Positions 8,801-17,814 of a stretch of DNA of 36,788 nt are shown here, piece after piece. Both the position numbers and the translations under genes were made by a program. The DNA comes from an uncultured Eubacteriales bacterium. GTDB taxonomy: Bacteria > Bacillota > Clostridia > Christensenellales > Borkfalkiaceae. A model generated the notes under the pieces. That model was not told the DNA's origin. It ran no database searches and was given only the letters and a program-made list of their open reading frames with translations. The stretch's first letter is position 1. Each line of letters begins with the position of its first letter. The stretch lies in assembly GCA_949745625.1 (NCBI GenBank), contig CATJZR010000035.1, positions 1 to 36,788 of the forward strand, in the 5' to 3' direction.

Positions 8801-9709
8801 ATGAGTAAAAAGGAAAGGATACTTATTTTAATATTGAATGCTCTGCTATGCGTTGCGGTTATAGTTTTTACCGCTACGCTTATGAGCGGTTGGGGCGTTT
8901 TTGTTACGGCGGTCTGTTACGCCTTGCCTTCGGCAGGACTTATTGTGGGCGCCGTTGCTTTTGCTTTGAGTAAGCATGCGCTGCTTAAAAGCTGCTTCGT
9001 TATTATTGTCTGTATGTTCGTAATTATGGGGGCGATAGCTATAACTAGCAAGGTTGCAGGGCTTGAACAATATAAGTCCGATGCCGAAAAAATAGAAAGA
9101 ATAACGCAGCTTATAAGGAATACCGGCGAGTGGGGAATGGTTGTATTTGTTGCAATTCAGATATTACAGGTAGTCATACTGCCGTTACCCGCAATCGTAT
9201 GCTACGTCCCGGGCAGTCGCATTTGGGGCGCAGGCATTGCAACATTGCTTGCATCTGTCGGTGTTATTGTCGGCTCGTCAATAGCGTATTTTATAGGCAG
9301 GTTTTTCGGTAAAAAAGCCGTTATTTGGATAGCTGGCAAGGAAACCACCGAAAAGTATGTTGGATATATCGGTAACAGGGGCAAAGTAATTTTCGTGCTT
9401 ATGCAGATATTACCATTCTTTCCCGACGATATTTTATGTATGATAGCGGGACTTACTTCCATGAGTTTTCCCTTCTTTATTGGCGTTATCGTTCTTGTTC
9501 GCCCGCTTGTTATTGCGGTTTACTGCTTTCTCGGCGACGGCAGTATAATTCCGTTCAACGGCTGGGGTATACCGGTTTGGATAGCAATTTTTGCAGTGTG
9601 CGCGGTGCTTGCCGTTTTATCGTTTAAATATCAGGACAGAGTAGAAAAGTGGCTGATAAAAAAATTCAGAAGAGAAAAGGATAAATCGACGGGAGATAAA
9701 GAGGAATAA
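8801..9709 (+). CDS. TVP38/TMEM64 (VTT/DedA-like) family membrane protein
   Basis: QVVILPLPAIVCYVPGSRIWGAGIATLLASVGVIVGSSIAYFIGRFFGKK, characteristic VTT domain. Confidence 0.85.
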   Translation: MSKKERILILILNALLCVAVIVFTATLMSGWGVFVTAVCYALPSAGLIVGAVAFALSKHALLKSCFVIIVCMFVIMGAIAITSKVAGLEQYKSDAEKIERITQLIRNTGEWGMVVFVAIQILQVVILPLPAIVCYVPGSRIWGAGIATLLASVGVIVGSSIAYFIGRFFGKKAVIWIAGKETTEKYVGYIGNRGKVIFVLMQILPFFPDDILCMIAGLTSMSFPFFIGVIVLVRPLVIAVYCFLGDGSIIPFNGWGIPVWIAIFAVCAVLAVLSFKYQDRVEKWLIKKFRREKDKSTGDKEE

Positions 9710-9773
9710 TCACAAAAATACACACCGATTCATAAACTGAAGTGTACAAAAGTATTACTTAGGAGAAATCAGT

Positions 9774-10547
9774 GTGGAATGGTTTGCAAATTTAGAAGGC
9801 TGGCAACAAGCTTTAATGGCGACTACGTTTACTTGGCTGTTGACTGCGCTTGGCGCGTTGCCCGTCTTTTTCTGTAAAAGCGTAGGTAAAAACGCTTTTT
9901 CGTTTATGATGAGTAGCGCTGCGGGAATAATGCTTGCGTCTACTTTTTTTTCGCTTCTGGTGCCTGCAATGGAAACCGCGACGGATTACGCGTTTTTAAT
10001 ACTTACGTCAGGCTTCGTCCTCGGCGGGCTAACTATTATTCTTACGGATATTATAACTTCAAAGCTGCATATATTTTCGGACAATGCGAAAAAGCAGAGT
10101 TGCGCCGTAATGTGTATTGCGGTAACGGTACATAATATTCCCGAGGGGCTTGCGGTCGGTATAGCTTTCGGTGCGCTTGCGCTCGGAAACGGCGTTGAGG
10201 CGGTAGCGGCGATTATGCTTGCTGTGGGAATAGGTATACAGAATTTCCCGGAGGGTATGTGCGTTGCTTTTCCGCTACGAGCAAACGGAATGGGCAGGTT
10301 TAAATCATTTTTTATCGGTCAGCTTTCGGGTGCGGTGGAAATCGTCGCGGGAGTGTTCGGTGCGTTCGCCGTAACGGTTGCAAGCGGAATTCTTCCGTAT
10401 GCGCTTTCGTTTTCTGCCGGAGCAATGGTGGCGGTTGTCTGCTCTGAGCTTATTCCGGAAAGTTTTGCGGCTGGCAAGGTTAAGGCAACGCTGGGCGTGA
10501 CATTCGGTTTTGCTTTGATGATGATACTCGACCTTGCGTTCGGTTAA
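9774..10547 (+). CDS. ZIP family divalent metal transporter
   Basis: HNIPEGLAVGIAFG and QNFPEGMCVAFPLR metal-site motifs; GTG start with AGGAG. Confidence 0.92.
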   Translation: MEWFANLEGWQQALMATTFTWLLTALGALPVFFCKSVGKNAFSFMMSSAAGIMLASTFFSLLVPAMETATDYAFLILTSGFVLGGLTIILTDIITSKLHIFSDNAKKQSCAVMCIAVTVHNIPEGLAVGIAFGALALGNGVEAVAAIMLAVGIGIQNFPEGMCVAFPLRANGMGRFKSFFIGQLSGAVEIVAGVFGAFAVTVASGILPYALSFSAGAMVAVVCSELIPESFAAGKVKATLGVTFGFALMMILDLAFG

Positions 10548-10554
10548 ACAAAAT

Positions 10555-10583
10555 AAAAGCAGCGGCTTATGTCGCTGCTTTTT
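10555..10583 (+). terminator. Rho-independent terminator after ZIP transporter
   Basis: AAAAGCAGCG-gcttatgt-CGCTGCTTTTT. Confidence 0.85.
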
Positions 10584-10597
10584 AAGTTAAAATTTGG

Positions 10598-10627
10598 GAA
10601 TAATTAGCCGATATTATTCCCATTATA
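10598..10627 (+). promoter_or_regulatory. Putative forespore sigma-G promoter upstream of SDR-spoVA cluster
   Basis: GAATA - 18 nt - CATTATA fits the B. subtilis sigma-G consensus (GHATR - N17-18 - CATNHTA); 5 nt before the ATG and immediately after a terminator. Confidence 0.72.
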
Positions 10628-10632
10628 TTTGT

Positions 10633-11430
10633 ATGGAAAATAAAAGGACTGCGATAGTCGTCGGCGGAAGCTCGGGAATAGGCTGCGAAACCTGCGCCAA
10701 GCTCGTAAGCCGTGGCTGGAACGTAATCAATATTTCCCGGACGCCGTGCAAAATATCCATGATAAAAAATGAAATTGCCGACGTGGTTGCGGGTAGTACG
10801 CTTGCGGACGTAATCACACGCACGGGCGAAGCGTGCGGCAATATCGATGCTATCGTCTACTGCGCCGGCTTTTCGATGGCGGCGCCCATCGAGTGTGCTA
10901 AGGAATGCGATTACAGGTACCTGTTCGACGTAAATTTTTTCGGTGCCCTCAAAGCAATTCAAGCGGTAATTCCTTTTATGAAAGTTAAGGGCGGCAGGAT
11001 AGTTCTGGTAGGCTCTCTCGGCGGCGATTTGCCGATACTTTTCGACTCGTTTTATTCGGCATCGAAGGCGGCTCTCGAAATGCTTGCGCGCGAGGCTTAT
11101 CTCGAGCTTAAACCGTACAAAATAAAGGTAACGGCATTTTTGCCGGGCGGCACGCGGACGGAATTTACTTTCAAGCGCAAGGTTTATTCCGCAGATGAAA
11201 ATATGACTTATTCCCAAAAGGTAACAAGCGCAGTCGAAGCGCTTGCCGACATAGAGCAGAGGGGTATGTCGGCTTCGAGAGTCGCGGACGATATTTTAAA
11301 GGTGTTGTATGCGGACAAGCCGCCCGTGGTCAAGGCAAGCGGTTTTAAAAATTCGGCTTACAGAATAATGTCGCATGTTATGCCGGAAAAGGTTACTCTT
11401 TATTTTGACGACAGGATGTACAGACAATGA
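10633..11430 (+). CDS. Short-chain dehydrogenase/reductase (SDR)
   Basis: GGSSGIG nucleotide motif, YCAG, NVNFFG, YSASKAA active site. Confidence 0.93.
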   Translation: MENKRTAIVVGGSSGIGCETCAKLVSRGWNVINISRTPCKISMIKNEIADVVAGSTLADVITRTGEACGNIDAIVYCAGFSMAAPIECAKECDYRYLFDVNFFGALKAIQAVIPFMKVKGGRIVLVGSLGGDLPILFDSFYSASKAALEMLAREAYLELKPYKIKVTAFLPGGTRTEFTFKRKVYSADENMTYSQKVTSAVEALADIEQRGMSASRVADDILKVLYADKPPVVKASGFKNSAYRIMSHVMPEKVTLYFDDRMYRQ

Positions 11431-11505
11431 GAAAAGAAATTGATTTGACGCGCCGTGACGAGCGTGAAAGCTTGGTTAAAAATATTAACGAATCAGGGGT
11501 TAAAA

Positions 11506-11955
11506 ATGACAGGCAAGACAAAGGAAAATTATAACAGCAATTATCTTAACTACGTTAAAACCCAAATACCGCCCACGCGGCATTTCAAAAACTGTCTTTC
11601 CGCTTTCGGGGTCGGCGGCTTGATTTGCTGTATAGGTCAGTTTATAAGATTTATGCTGGAATATATCGGGTTGTCAGGTGACGAGCTTGCGGGGACAACC
11701 TCGGTCGTGCTTATATTTCTCGGTTGCCTTTTGACGGGACTCGGCGTATACGACAGGATAGGCAGATATGCGGGCGCAGGCTCTATCGTTCCTATAACGG
11801 GATTCGCAAACAGCGTGACCTCGCCTGCAATAGAATTTAAAACGGAGGGTTGGATTTACGGGATGGCTGCAAAGATGTTCACCGTAGCGGGCGCAATCGT
11901 CGTATTCGGGGTTATCTCGGGCGTTATCGTAGGTCTGATATATTATTTTATTTAA
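11506..11955 (+). CDS. spoVAC: Stage V sporulation protein AC
   Basis: YVKTQIPPTRHFKNCLSAFGVGGLICCIGQF...GAGSIVPITGFANSVTSPAIEFKTEGWIYGMAAKMF; AGGGG Shine-Dalgarno before ATG 11506; followed by spoVAD. Confidence 0.94.
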   Translation: MTGKTKENYNSNYLNYVKTQIPPTRHFKNCLSAFGVGGLICCIGQFIRFMLEYIGLSGDELAGTTSVVLIFLGCLLTGLGVYDRIGRYAGAGSIVPITGFANSVTSPAIEFKTEGWIYGMAAKMFTVAGAIVVFGVISGVIVGLIYYFI

Positions 11956-12950
11956 TGAAAAAAGGTAATACTGTTTTTTTTAAAAACAAACCCAGAGTAG
12001 AATCCTTTGCGGCGGTTTGCGGCAGCAAGGAAAAAGAGGGGATTATAGGTCAGTACGCCGATATTGCTCTTGACGACGATATGTACGGCGAAAGCACATT
12101 TGAAAAAGCGGAGTGCAAGATGCTCACCACGGCAATTTCCCAGTGCATGGAAAAGGGAGGCAAAAGCGAAAAGGACGTAGATGTTCTGCTTTCGGGCGAC
12201 TTGCTAAACCAGATAATTTCCGCAAGCTTTGCCGCACGTGATTACGATTTACCGTTTTTGGGCGTGTATTCTGCGTGTTCCACTATGTCGGAAAGTATCA
12301 TGCTTGCTGCAATGCTTGTAAATGCGGGCTACGTAAAGCGCGCAATCGCCGCAACGGGCAGCCATTTTGCCTCGGCTGAAAGACAGTACCGCTATCCGCT
12401 TGAATTAGGCTGTACTCGACCTCCTCAATCTCAGTGGACCGTTACGGGTGCGGGCGGTTGTATGATTGCGGCCAAGGACGAAGGTGTAAAGATAGTCAGT
12501 GCGACTATGGGTAAGGTGTGTGATTATGGCGTTACCGACGTGAACAATATGGGGGCGGCTATGGCGCCCGCGGCGGCGGATACAATAATTCAGCATTTGA
12601 AGGACACAGGCACGCAGCCTTCCGACTACGATATGATTCTTACGGGCGATTTGGGTGCGCTCGGTAGTCGAATAGTCAAGGATTTAAGCTGGGAAAAGGG
12701 GTATGATATTTCAAAGGTTCATGTCGACTGCGGCGAAATTGTTTACAAGGTTATAGAAAGCGAGTTTCAGGGCGGTAGCGGCGCTGGCTGTTCGGCAATA
12801 GTGTTTAATTCGTACGTACTCAAAAAGATGCAAGCGGGACTTTACAAGCGAATTTTGTTTGCGGCTACTGGTGCGCTACTTTCAACTGTTTCGTCTGGAC
12901 AGGGCGAAAGTATCCCCTGCATAAGTCATGCGGTGGAATTGGAGTTATAA
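11955..12950 (+). CDS. spoVAD: Stage V sporulation protein AD
   Basis: Thiolase-fold SpoVAD signature (GVYSACSTMSESIMLAAMLVNAGYVKRAIAATGSHFASAERQYRYPLELG). ATG overlaps the spoVAC stop (TAATG). Confidence 0.95.
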   Translation: MKKGNTVFFKNKPRVESFAAVCGSKEKEGIIGQYADIALDDDMYGESTFEKAECKMLTTAISQCMEKGGKSEKDVDVLLSGDLLNQIISASFAARDYDLPFLGVYSACSTMSESIMLAAMLVNAGYVKRAIAATGSHFASAERQYRYPLELGCTRPPQSQWTVTGAGGCMIAAKDEGVKIVSATMGKVCDYGVTDVNNMGAAMAPAAADTIIQHLKDTGTQPSDYDMILTGDLGALGSRIVKDLSWEKGYDISKVHVDCGEIVYKVIESEFQGGSGAGCSAIVFNSYVLKKMQAGLYKRILFAATGALLSTVSSGQGESIPCISHAVELEL

Positions 12951-12952
12951 TT

Positions 12953-13336
12953 ATGGGACAGGAAATTTTAATGATAGCTTTGGCGTATCTGAAAGCCTTT
13001 GCCGTGGGTGGAAGTATATGCCTTATAGCGCAAATTATAATAAACTTTACCGACCTGACCGCAGGTAAAATTCTGGTTTACTTTATGCTTGCAGGGGTTG
13101 CATTGACGGCTATCGGTGTTTATCAGCCGCTTGTCGACTTCGCCGGCGCGGGGGCGACTGTTCCTATTTCGGGCTTTGGTTACCTCCTTGCCAACGGCGC
13201 GATGAAGGGGGCGGAAAAAGGATTTTTCTATGCTGTTACGGGTTCGCTGTCGGCGGCAAGCGCGGGCGTGACCGCAGCGGTTGTGTTCGCGTTTATAATG
13301 TCTTTAATTTTTAAATCAAGAACTAAGCGCAACTGA
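12953..13336 (+). CDS. spoVAE: Stage V sporulation protein AE (AEB type)
   Basis: AFAVGGSICLIAQIIINFTDLTAGKILV...GAGATVPISGFGYLLANGAMKGAEKGF; third gene of the spoVACDE trio. Confidence 0.93.
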   Translation: MGQEILMIALAYLKAFAVGGSICLIAQIIINFTDLTAGKILVYFMLAGVALTAIGVYQPLVDFAGAGATVPISGFGYLLANGAMKGAEKGFFYAVTGSLSAASAGVTAAVVFAFIMSLIFKSRTKRN

Positions 13337-13352
13337 CATACAATATTGTATG
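13337..13352 (+). promoter_or_regulatory. Putative sigma-E/sigma-K type -10 (CATACAATA) within a perfect 16-bp palindrome at the yunB start codon
   Basis: CATACAATATTGTATG is its own reverse complement; CATACAAT matches the mother-cell -10 consensus; no convincing -35 seen. Confidence 0.5.
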
Positions 13353-14012
13353 GCGAAGAAAAACCGAAAATTTAAGCGTTTCAAAATTATATTCGTGCTT
13401 ATCTGTTTTTTAACGATAGGCACGCTTATATATTTTCAGCGTAACGTGACGCGCGTGCTTATATCGATAAGCGAGGCGACTATTCGTTCGATTACCACGG
13501 TAGCTGTCAACGATGCGATTTATTATACGTTGAATGATGCGATGAGGTACGACGACCTTATCAGTATCGAGCGCGACGGCGACGGCAACGTAACGTCGAT
13601 TACTACGGACAGTCTCAAAATAAACAGAATTGCGCGAGATACCGCTTATCTTTCGCAAGAGAATTTAACCAAAATGAGCGAGGCGGGAATCATGGTCCCG
13701 CTCGGCGCGTTGACGGGAATAGAAGCGCTTGCGGGTTTCGGACAGAAAATAAACATAAAAATAATTCCTATAAGCAATGTGGAATGTCGCTTCGTTTCAA
13801 AGTTCAGACAGGCGGGAATTAACCAGACTCTTCATTCTCTGTATCTTGAAATCGTTTCGGATATTTCTATTATTTTACCGTCGAAAAGCACTAACCTTGC
13901 TTCGACTATCGAGGTTCTTATATGCGAAAGCGTAATTACGGGTAAAATTCCCGATACTTATCTCAACGCCTCGCTTGCGGGGTCCGACAGCGCGCTTGTA
14001 CCGAAAAAATAG
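13350..14012 (+). CDS. yunB: Sporulation protein YunB
   Basis: N-terminal TM then AVNDAIYYTL..., MVPLGALTGIEALAGFGQKINIKIIPISNVECRFVSKFRQAGINQTLHSLYLEI. Confidence 0.9.
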   Translation: MAKKNRKFKRFKIIFVLICFLTIGTLIYFQRNVTRVLISISEATIRSITTVAVNDAIYYTLNDAMRYDDLISIERDGDGNVTSITTDSLKINRIARDTAYLSQENLTKMSEAGIMVPLGALTGIEALAGFGQKINIKIIPISNVECRFVSKFRQAGINQTLHSLYLEIVSDISIILPSKSTNLASTIEVLICESVITGKIPDTYLNASLAGSDSALVPKK

Positions 14013-14037
14013 CCGTTTACGAATTTTTCGTAAACGG
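14013..14037 (+). terminator. Hairpin terminator-like structure after yunB
   Basis: CCGTTTACGAA-ttt-TTCGTAAACGG perfect stem followed by AT-rich sequence. Confidence 0.6.
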
Positions 14038-14062
14038 AATATTTATATTAATGCCGTTGGTG

Positions 14063-14091
14063 TTGACTTGTTTTATCTTTTATGATAAAAT
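14063..14091 (+). promoter_or_regulatory. Sigma-A type promoter for histidine kinase
   Basis: TTGACT - 17 nt - TAAAAT; spacer contains TTTTATC-N6-GATAAAA inverted repeat. Confidence 0.6.
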
Positions 14092-14130
14092 AATTCATAA
14101 TACGATAGAAATTTTAGCAGGTATGCGGTG

Positions 14131-16341
14131 ATGAAACGTATCACGAAATATATTTACGCTATCATTGCGCTTATAGCCATGGCGACGGTCGGAATAGTCG
14201 TCGGAATTTATTCGGTGGTTATAAGCAATATAGTGGAAAATACTACCATAGATAATATCAGCGAAATAGTAACGCACGACAGAAATTCTATTACTATGTT
14301 CGTTGAATATAACTGGGCAAATCTTAAACGGGTGGGCGAGCGATTGAAGCGCCATGCAGGCGAGCTGCGGGACGTTGCGCTTATTAACGAGTATCTCGGG
14401 CACGAAGCTTACGAGTCGAGCTTTGACAAAATTTTCCTGTTAATGGAGGATGGCTCTTACTATACCGACATATCATACAGGGACGAGCACACGCACGATT
14501 ATTATCCATTCAAAGATTTGTTCGACGGCGAGAACGACAAGGTTATCGGATTCGGTAAAATACCGGTAATGAGCTCTGATACTGCGGTTATTTACGGTTA
14601 TAAGCTCAACGAACATGATGTTCTTGCAGACATTACTATCGGCGAAAGCCGCAAAAAGGTTTCGGGCGTAATAGGAATAAGCAAGCGCTCTACGATAGTC
14701 GAGGGGTTGGTAATAGAAAGCTTCGTGGACGATGACGGAACCGTCCGCGGGTACAGCTCGCTGGTCAATTATAACGGCGATTACATAGTCGACAGATACA
14801 ATACCGCAAGTTCGGACGTTGACAATCTGTTCGAGCAGGTTGCCGAAAGCTCTGACTCGGATTTGACTGCCGAGCAGGTAGAAGAAAAAATCAAGAACGG
14901 CGAAACTTTCTGGTTTTATCAGGAAATCGGTGGCGTTCGCAGGTTAAATTATTGCAGTCCATTGAACGGCGACCTGGGTTGGTATTTTTTGTTGTCGGTT
15001 GACGACGATGCTCTTGACGAACAAAGCGTTTCATTTGTGAAAATGGTTGTCGTTGCGCTGAGTATAGTAGTTCTTATAAGTATTGCCGCGTTGGTAATAA
15101 TTCTTATTATGCAGAAGAAGACCGCAAAGGCGTATGCTCAAGAAAAGGCGCAAAGCGAATTCCTTTCGAATATGAGTCACGAAATCCGTACGCCTTTAAA
15201 CGGTATTATCGGACTCAACTATTTGATGATTAACGCAGTCGACAATCCCGAAAAGCAAAAGCTTTTCAGAGAATGGCTGACGAAATCGCACCGAACAGCA
15301 AATTATTTGCTGTCGTTAATCAACGACATTCTTGATATATCCAAGCTGCGCGCAGGCAAGATTGAAATCGCGCAGGAGCCCGTGCTTGTAGAGGCTATTG
15401 TAGACTCGATCTATTCTATGCAGTGCGAAAATATTACGAGCCGGGGAGTAGAGTATATAACCGACGCGAATATTACCGTACCCTGTATTATCGGTGACGA
15501 TATGCGCATAAAGCAGGTGCTTATGAATATTATAGGCAACGCTGCAAAATTTACCCCTGCGGGCGGTTGGATAAAGCTGACCGTAAAGCAGGAGCTTGCC
15601 GACGAAAACCGCGTTATAACATCGTTTATCTGCGAGGACACTGGCTGTGGTATGAGCAAAGAATTCGTTGCAAAGATATTCGATAAATTCACTCAGGAGC
15701 GTAACAGCAATTCTTCGTCTACAAAGGGTACAGGTCTCGGTATGACTATAAGTAAGCTGCTTGTCAACGCAATGGGTGGCGAGATAAAGGTGGAAAGCGA
15801 GCTGGGTAAGGGCAGTAAATTTACTATTACCATACCTGCGGAAATATCGGATATTCCCGATTATATGAAGTATAACGTGGATGACGAGGCAAATCGCATT
15901 GCGGGTAAGCACGCAAAGGATTTCAAGCGCATTAAGGTGCTTATTGCAGAAGATAACGACTTGAACGCAGAAATTCTAACCGAAATTTTACACGATGCAG
16001 GTTTTAACTGCACTCACGCGCCTAACGGCAAAGCTGCGGTTGAAACATTTGAAGAGTCTGCTATAAACGAATACGGCGTCATTCTTATGGATATGCGTAT
16101 GCCGGTGCTCGACGGTTGCGAAGCGGCAAGCGCAATAAGAAAACTTGACAGGGTAGACGCAAAGACTGTGCCCATACTCGCTTGTACGGCAAATACATTC
16201 CAGGAAGATAAGCTGAAAGTGTTTGACAGCGGTATGAATGATATTCTGACAAAACCTATCGACGTTAAGATACTTTTGCGCAAAATGGAATGTATAAGAA
16301 ACGGCAAGAACTCCGACGGTAGTGAAAAGGAGGAGTCGTAA
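14131..16341 (+). CDS. Hybrid sensor histidine kinase/response regulator (extracellular sensor, HisKA, HATPase_c, REC)
   Basis: TM-flanked extracellular ~290-aa region, SNMSHEIRTPLNGIIG H-box, DTGCGMSKEF, GTGLGMTISK, REC domain VILMDMRMPVLDG...TKPID. Confidence 0.93.
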   Translation: MKRITKYIYAIIALIAMATVGIVVGIYSVVISNIVENTTIDNISEIVTHDRNSITMFVEYNWANLKRVGERLKRHAGELRDVALINEYLGHEAYESSFDKIFLLMEDGSYYTDISYRDEHTHDYYPFKDLFDGENDKVIGFGKIPVMSSDTAVIYGYKLNEHDVLADITIGESRKKVSGVIGISKRSTIVEGLVIESFVDDDGTVRGYSSLVNYNGDYIVDRYNTASSDVDNLFEQVAESSDSDLTAEQVEEKIKNGETFWFYQEIGGVRRLNYCSPLNGDLGWYFLLSVDDDALDEQSVSFVKMVVVALSIVVLISIAALVIILIMQKKTAKAYAQEKAQSEFLSNMSHEIRTPLNGIIGLNYLMINAVDNPEKQKLFREWLTKSHRTANYLLSLINDILDISKLRAGKIEIAQEPVLVEAIVDSIYSMQCENITSRGVEYITDANITVPCIIGDDMRIKQVLMNIIGNAAKFTPAGGWIKLTVKQELADENRVITSFICEDTGCGMSKEFVAKIFDKFTQERNSNSSSTKGTGLGMTISKLLVNAMGGEIKVESELGKGSKFTITIPAEISDIPDYMKYNVDDEANRIAGKHAKDFKRIKVLIAEDNDLNAEILTEILHDAGFNCTHAPNGKAAVETFEESAINEYGVILMDMRMPVLDGCEAASAIRKLDRVDAKTVPILACTANTFQEDKLKVFDSGMNDILTKPIDVKILLRKMECIRNGKNSDGSEKEES

Positions 16342-16342
16342 A

Positions 16343-17710
16343 ATGATTAAATCGGTTAAAAAAATTCTTTCATCGCTTTTAATTGCGTTTTTTCTGTTGC
16401 TTGCATGCCTGCCTTGGTTTGTTGGTTGTGGCGAAAAGTCGGTCAAAGAAATAACTATTAAGGTCCCGCGCTCAAGCACGCTTAATAGCGTTGCACGCCC
16501 TGATTTGGAAAGTGTAACCGCTCTTTTGACACACGCAAGCGAGGATTTTGCGGCGCAGTACGGCAAGGAAATCAAAGTCAAGGTGGTTGAATTTGAGTCG
16601 GGTGAGGAAACCAAAGCGGTTTATAACACTTTCGGTACGCCCGACGCGGCGGATATTCTTTACGACAGCTTTTTTAATATGAGCTCTTTTATCCATACAG
16701 GCAATGCCGTTCCTCTCGACGATATTTTATCCGACGAAATGGCTAAGGATTTGAATTCAAAGTATGTGGATAACGGACGCTTCGATAAAAAGCTGTATAT
16801 GATGCCTTATATGGTATCGCAGAATATTCTTATCTATAACAAGCAACTACTCAGGCAGTGCGGACTGGAGGCTTATATCGGTGAGAACGGAGCCATATCC
16901 GACTGGCCGATTGAAGACTGGACGGCAATACTCAACACGCTTGCCGAAAAACTGCCTACGGGGTACGTTCCCACTATGATGTATGCAAAGGACAATGAGG
17001 GCGACACGCATATAATGACGTTGCTGCGCTCGTACGGCAGCGATTTGTTCGACGAGGACGTAAATTTTAAGCTTGACGGCAAAGCGGTAGAGGCGTTGCG
17101 CTGGATTCAGAACGGAGTAACAAACGGTTGGTATTTGCCCGTTCCTTATTTTAAAACTATGTCGGATAACAGCAGTAAGTTTAAAACGGGCGAAATGGCG
17201 TTTTTCAACTTCAATTCGGCGGGTCCCATGTACCGCAGCGTTATTGCCGAAGGGGGGTTGGACAAATACGGATTTGTCAATTATCCCGGAAACAACTGTA
17301 CCTTCTTTTGCGAGGGGTTCGAGATTTTTGATAACGGCGACAGCGAAAAAATAGAAATAGCAAAAGATTTCGTTAAATACTTCTATGCAACCAATAAGTG
17401 GATGGAATGTTCGGCAGGAAGTATTCCCGTAAGCACTAAAGTGCTTGAAAAGTATGAGGATAAGATTCTGCTGCTCGACGCGTTTCTGGATAACGCTGTA
17501 AACGAGGTCGATTTCAGAAGGAACCTTCCTAACTGGCAGGGCGCCGACAATTCCGTCGGTAGCGTATTCCATAAGGAAATAGCAAATTTGCTAATCCGTG
17601 ACGCGAACGGCAATTTTGCGCTTACGCCCGAGGAATGTGCAAGAATTCTTGAAATCAAACTTAACGAAGCAATAAACAGCGGTAGGACCAACAGTCACCC
17701 GCACGACTAA
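16343..17710 (+). CDS. ABC-type extracellular solute-binding lipoprotein (family 1 SBP)
   Basis: Lipobox-containing signal peptide (LPWFVGCG), SBP features (DAADILYDSFFNMSSFI..., YMMPYMVSQNILIYNKQLLRQCGLE). Confidence 0.87.
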   Translation: MIKSVKKILSSLLIAFFLLLACLPWFVGCGEKSVKEITIKVPRSSTLNSVARPDLESVTALLTHASEDFAAQYGKEIKVKVVEFESGEETKAVYNTFGTPDAADILYDSFFNMSSFIHTGNAVPLDDILSDEMAKDLNSKYVDNGRFDKKLYMMPYMVSQNILIYNKQLLRQCGLEAYIGENGAISDWPIEDWTAILNTLAEKLPTGYVPTMMYAKDNEGDTHIMTLLRSYGSDLFDEDVNFKLDGKAVEALRWIQNGVTNGWYLPVPYFKTMSDNSSKFKTGEMAFFNFNSAGPMYRSVIAEGGLDKYGFVNYPGNNCTFFCEGFEIFDNGDSEKIEIAKDFVKYFYATNKWMECSAGSIPVSTKVLEKYEDKILLLDAFLDNAVNEVDFRRNLPNWQGADNSVGSVFHKEIANLLIRDANGNFALTPEECARILEIKLNEAINSGRTNSHPHD

Positions 17711-17814
17711 AACAGAGCTTTAATTGTTTTTTTAATTGACGGTACGGTAAACAGTAATTTAACGTTGCCTGTTTAAACAATAAAGAATTAACATTTCTGA
17801 TAGAGAGGTGCGAT

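Noticed and set aside
16847-17572. 241-aa minus-strand ORF opposite the solute-binding protein
   Set aside because: Lies wholly antisense to a well-supported coding region; no recognisable domain or Shine-Dalgarno; typical shadow ORF.
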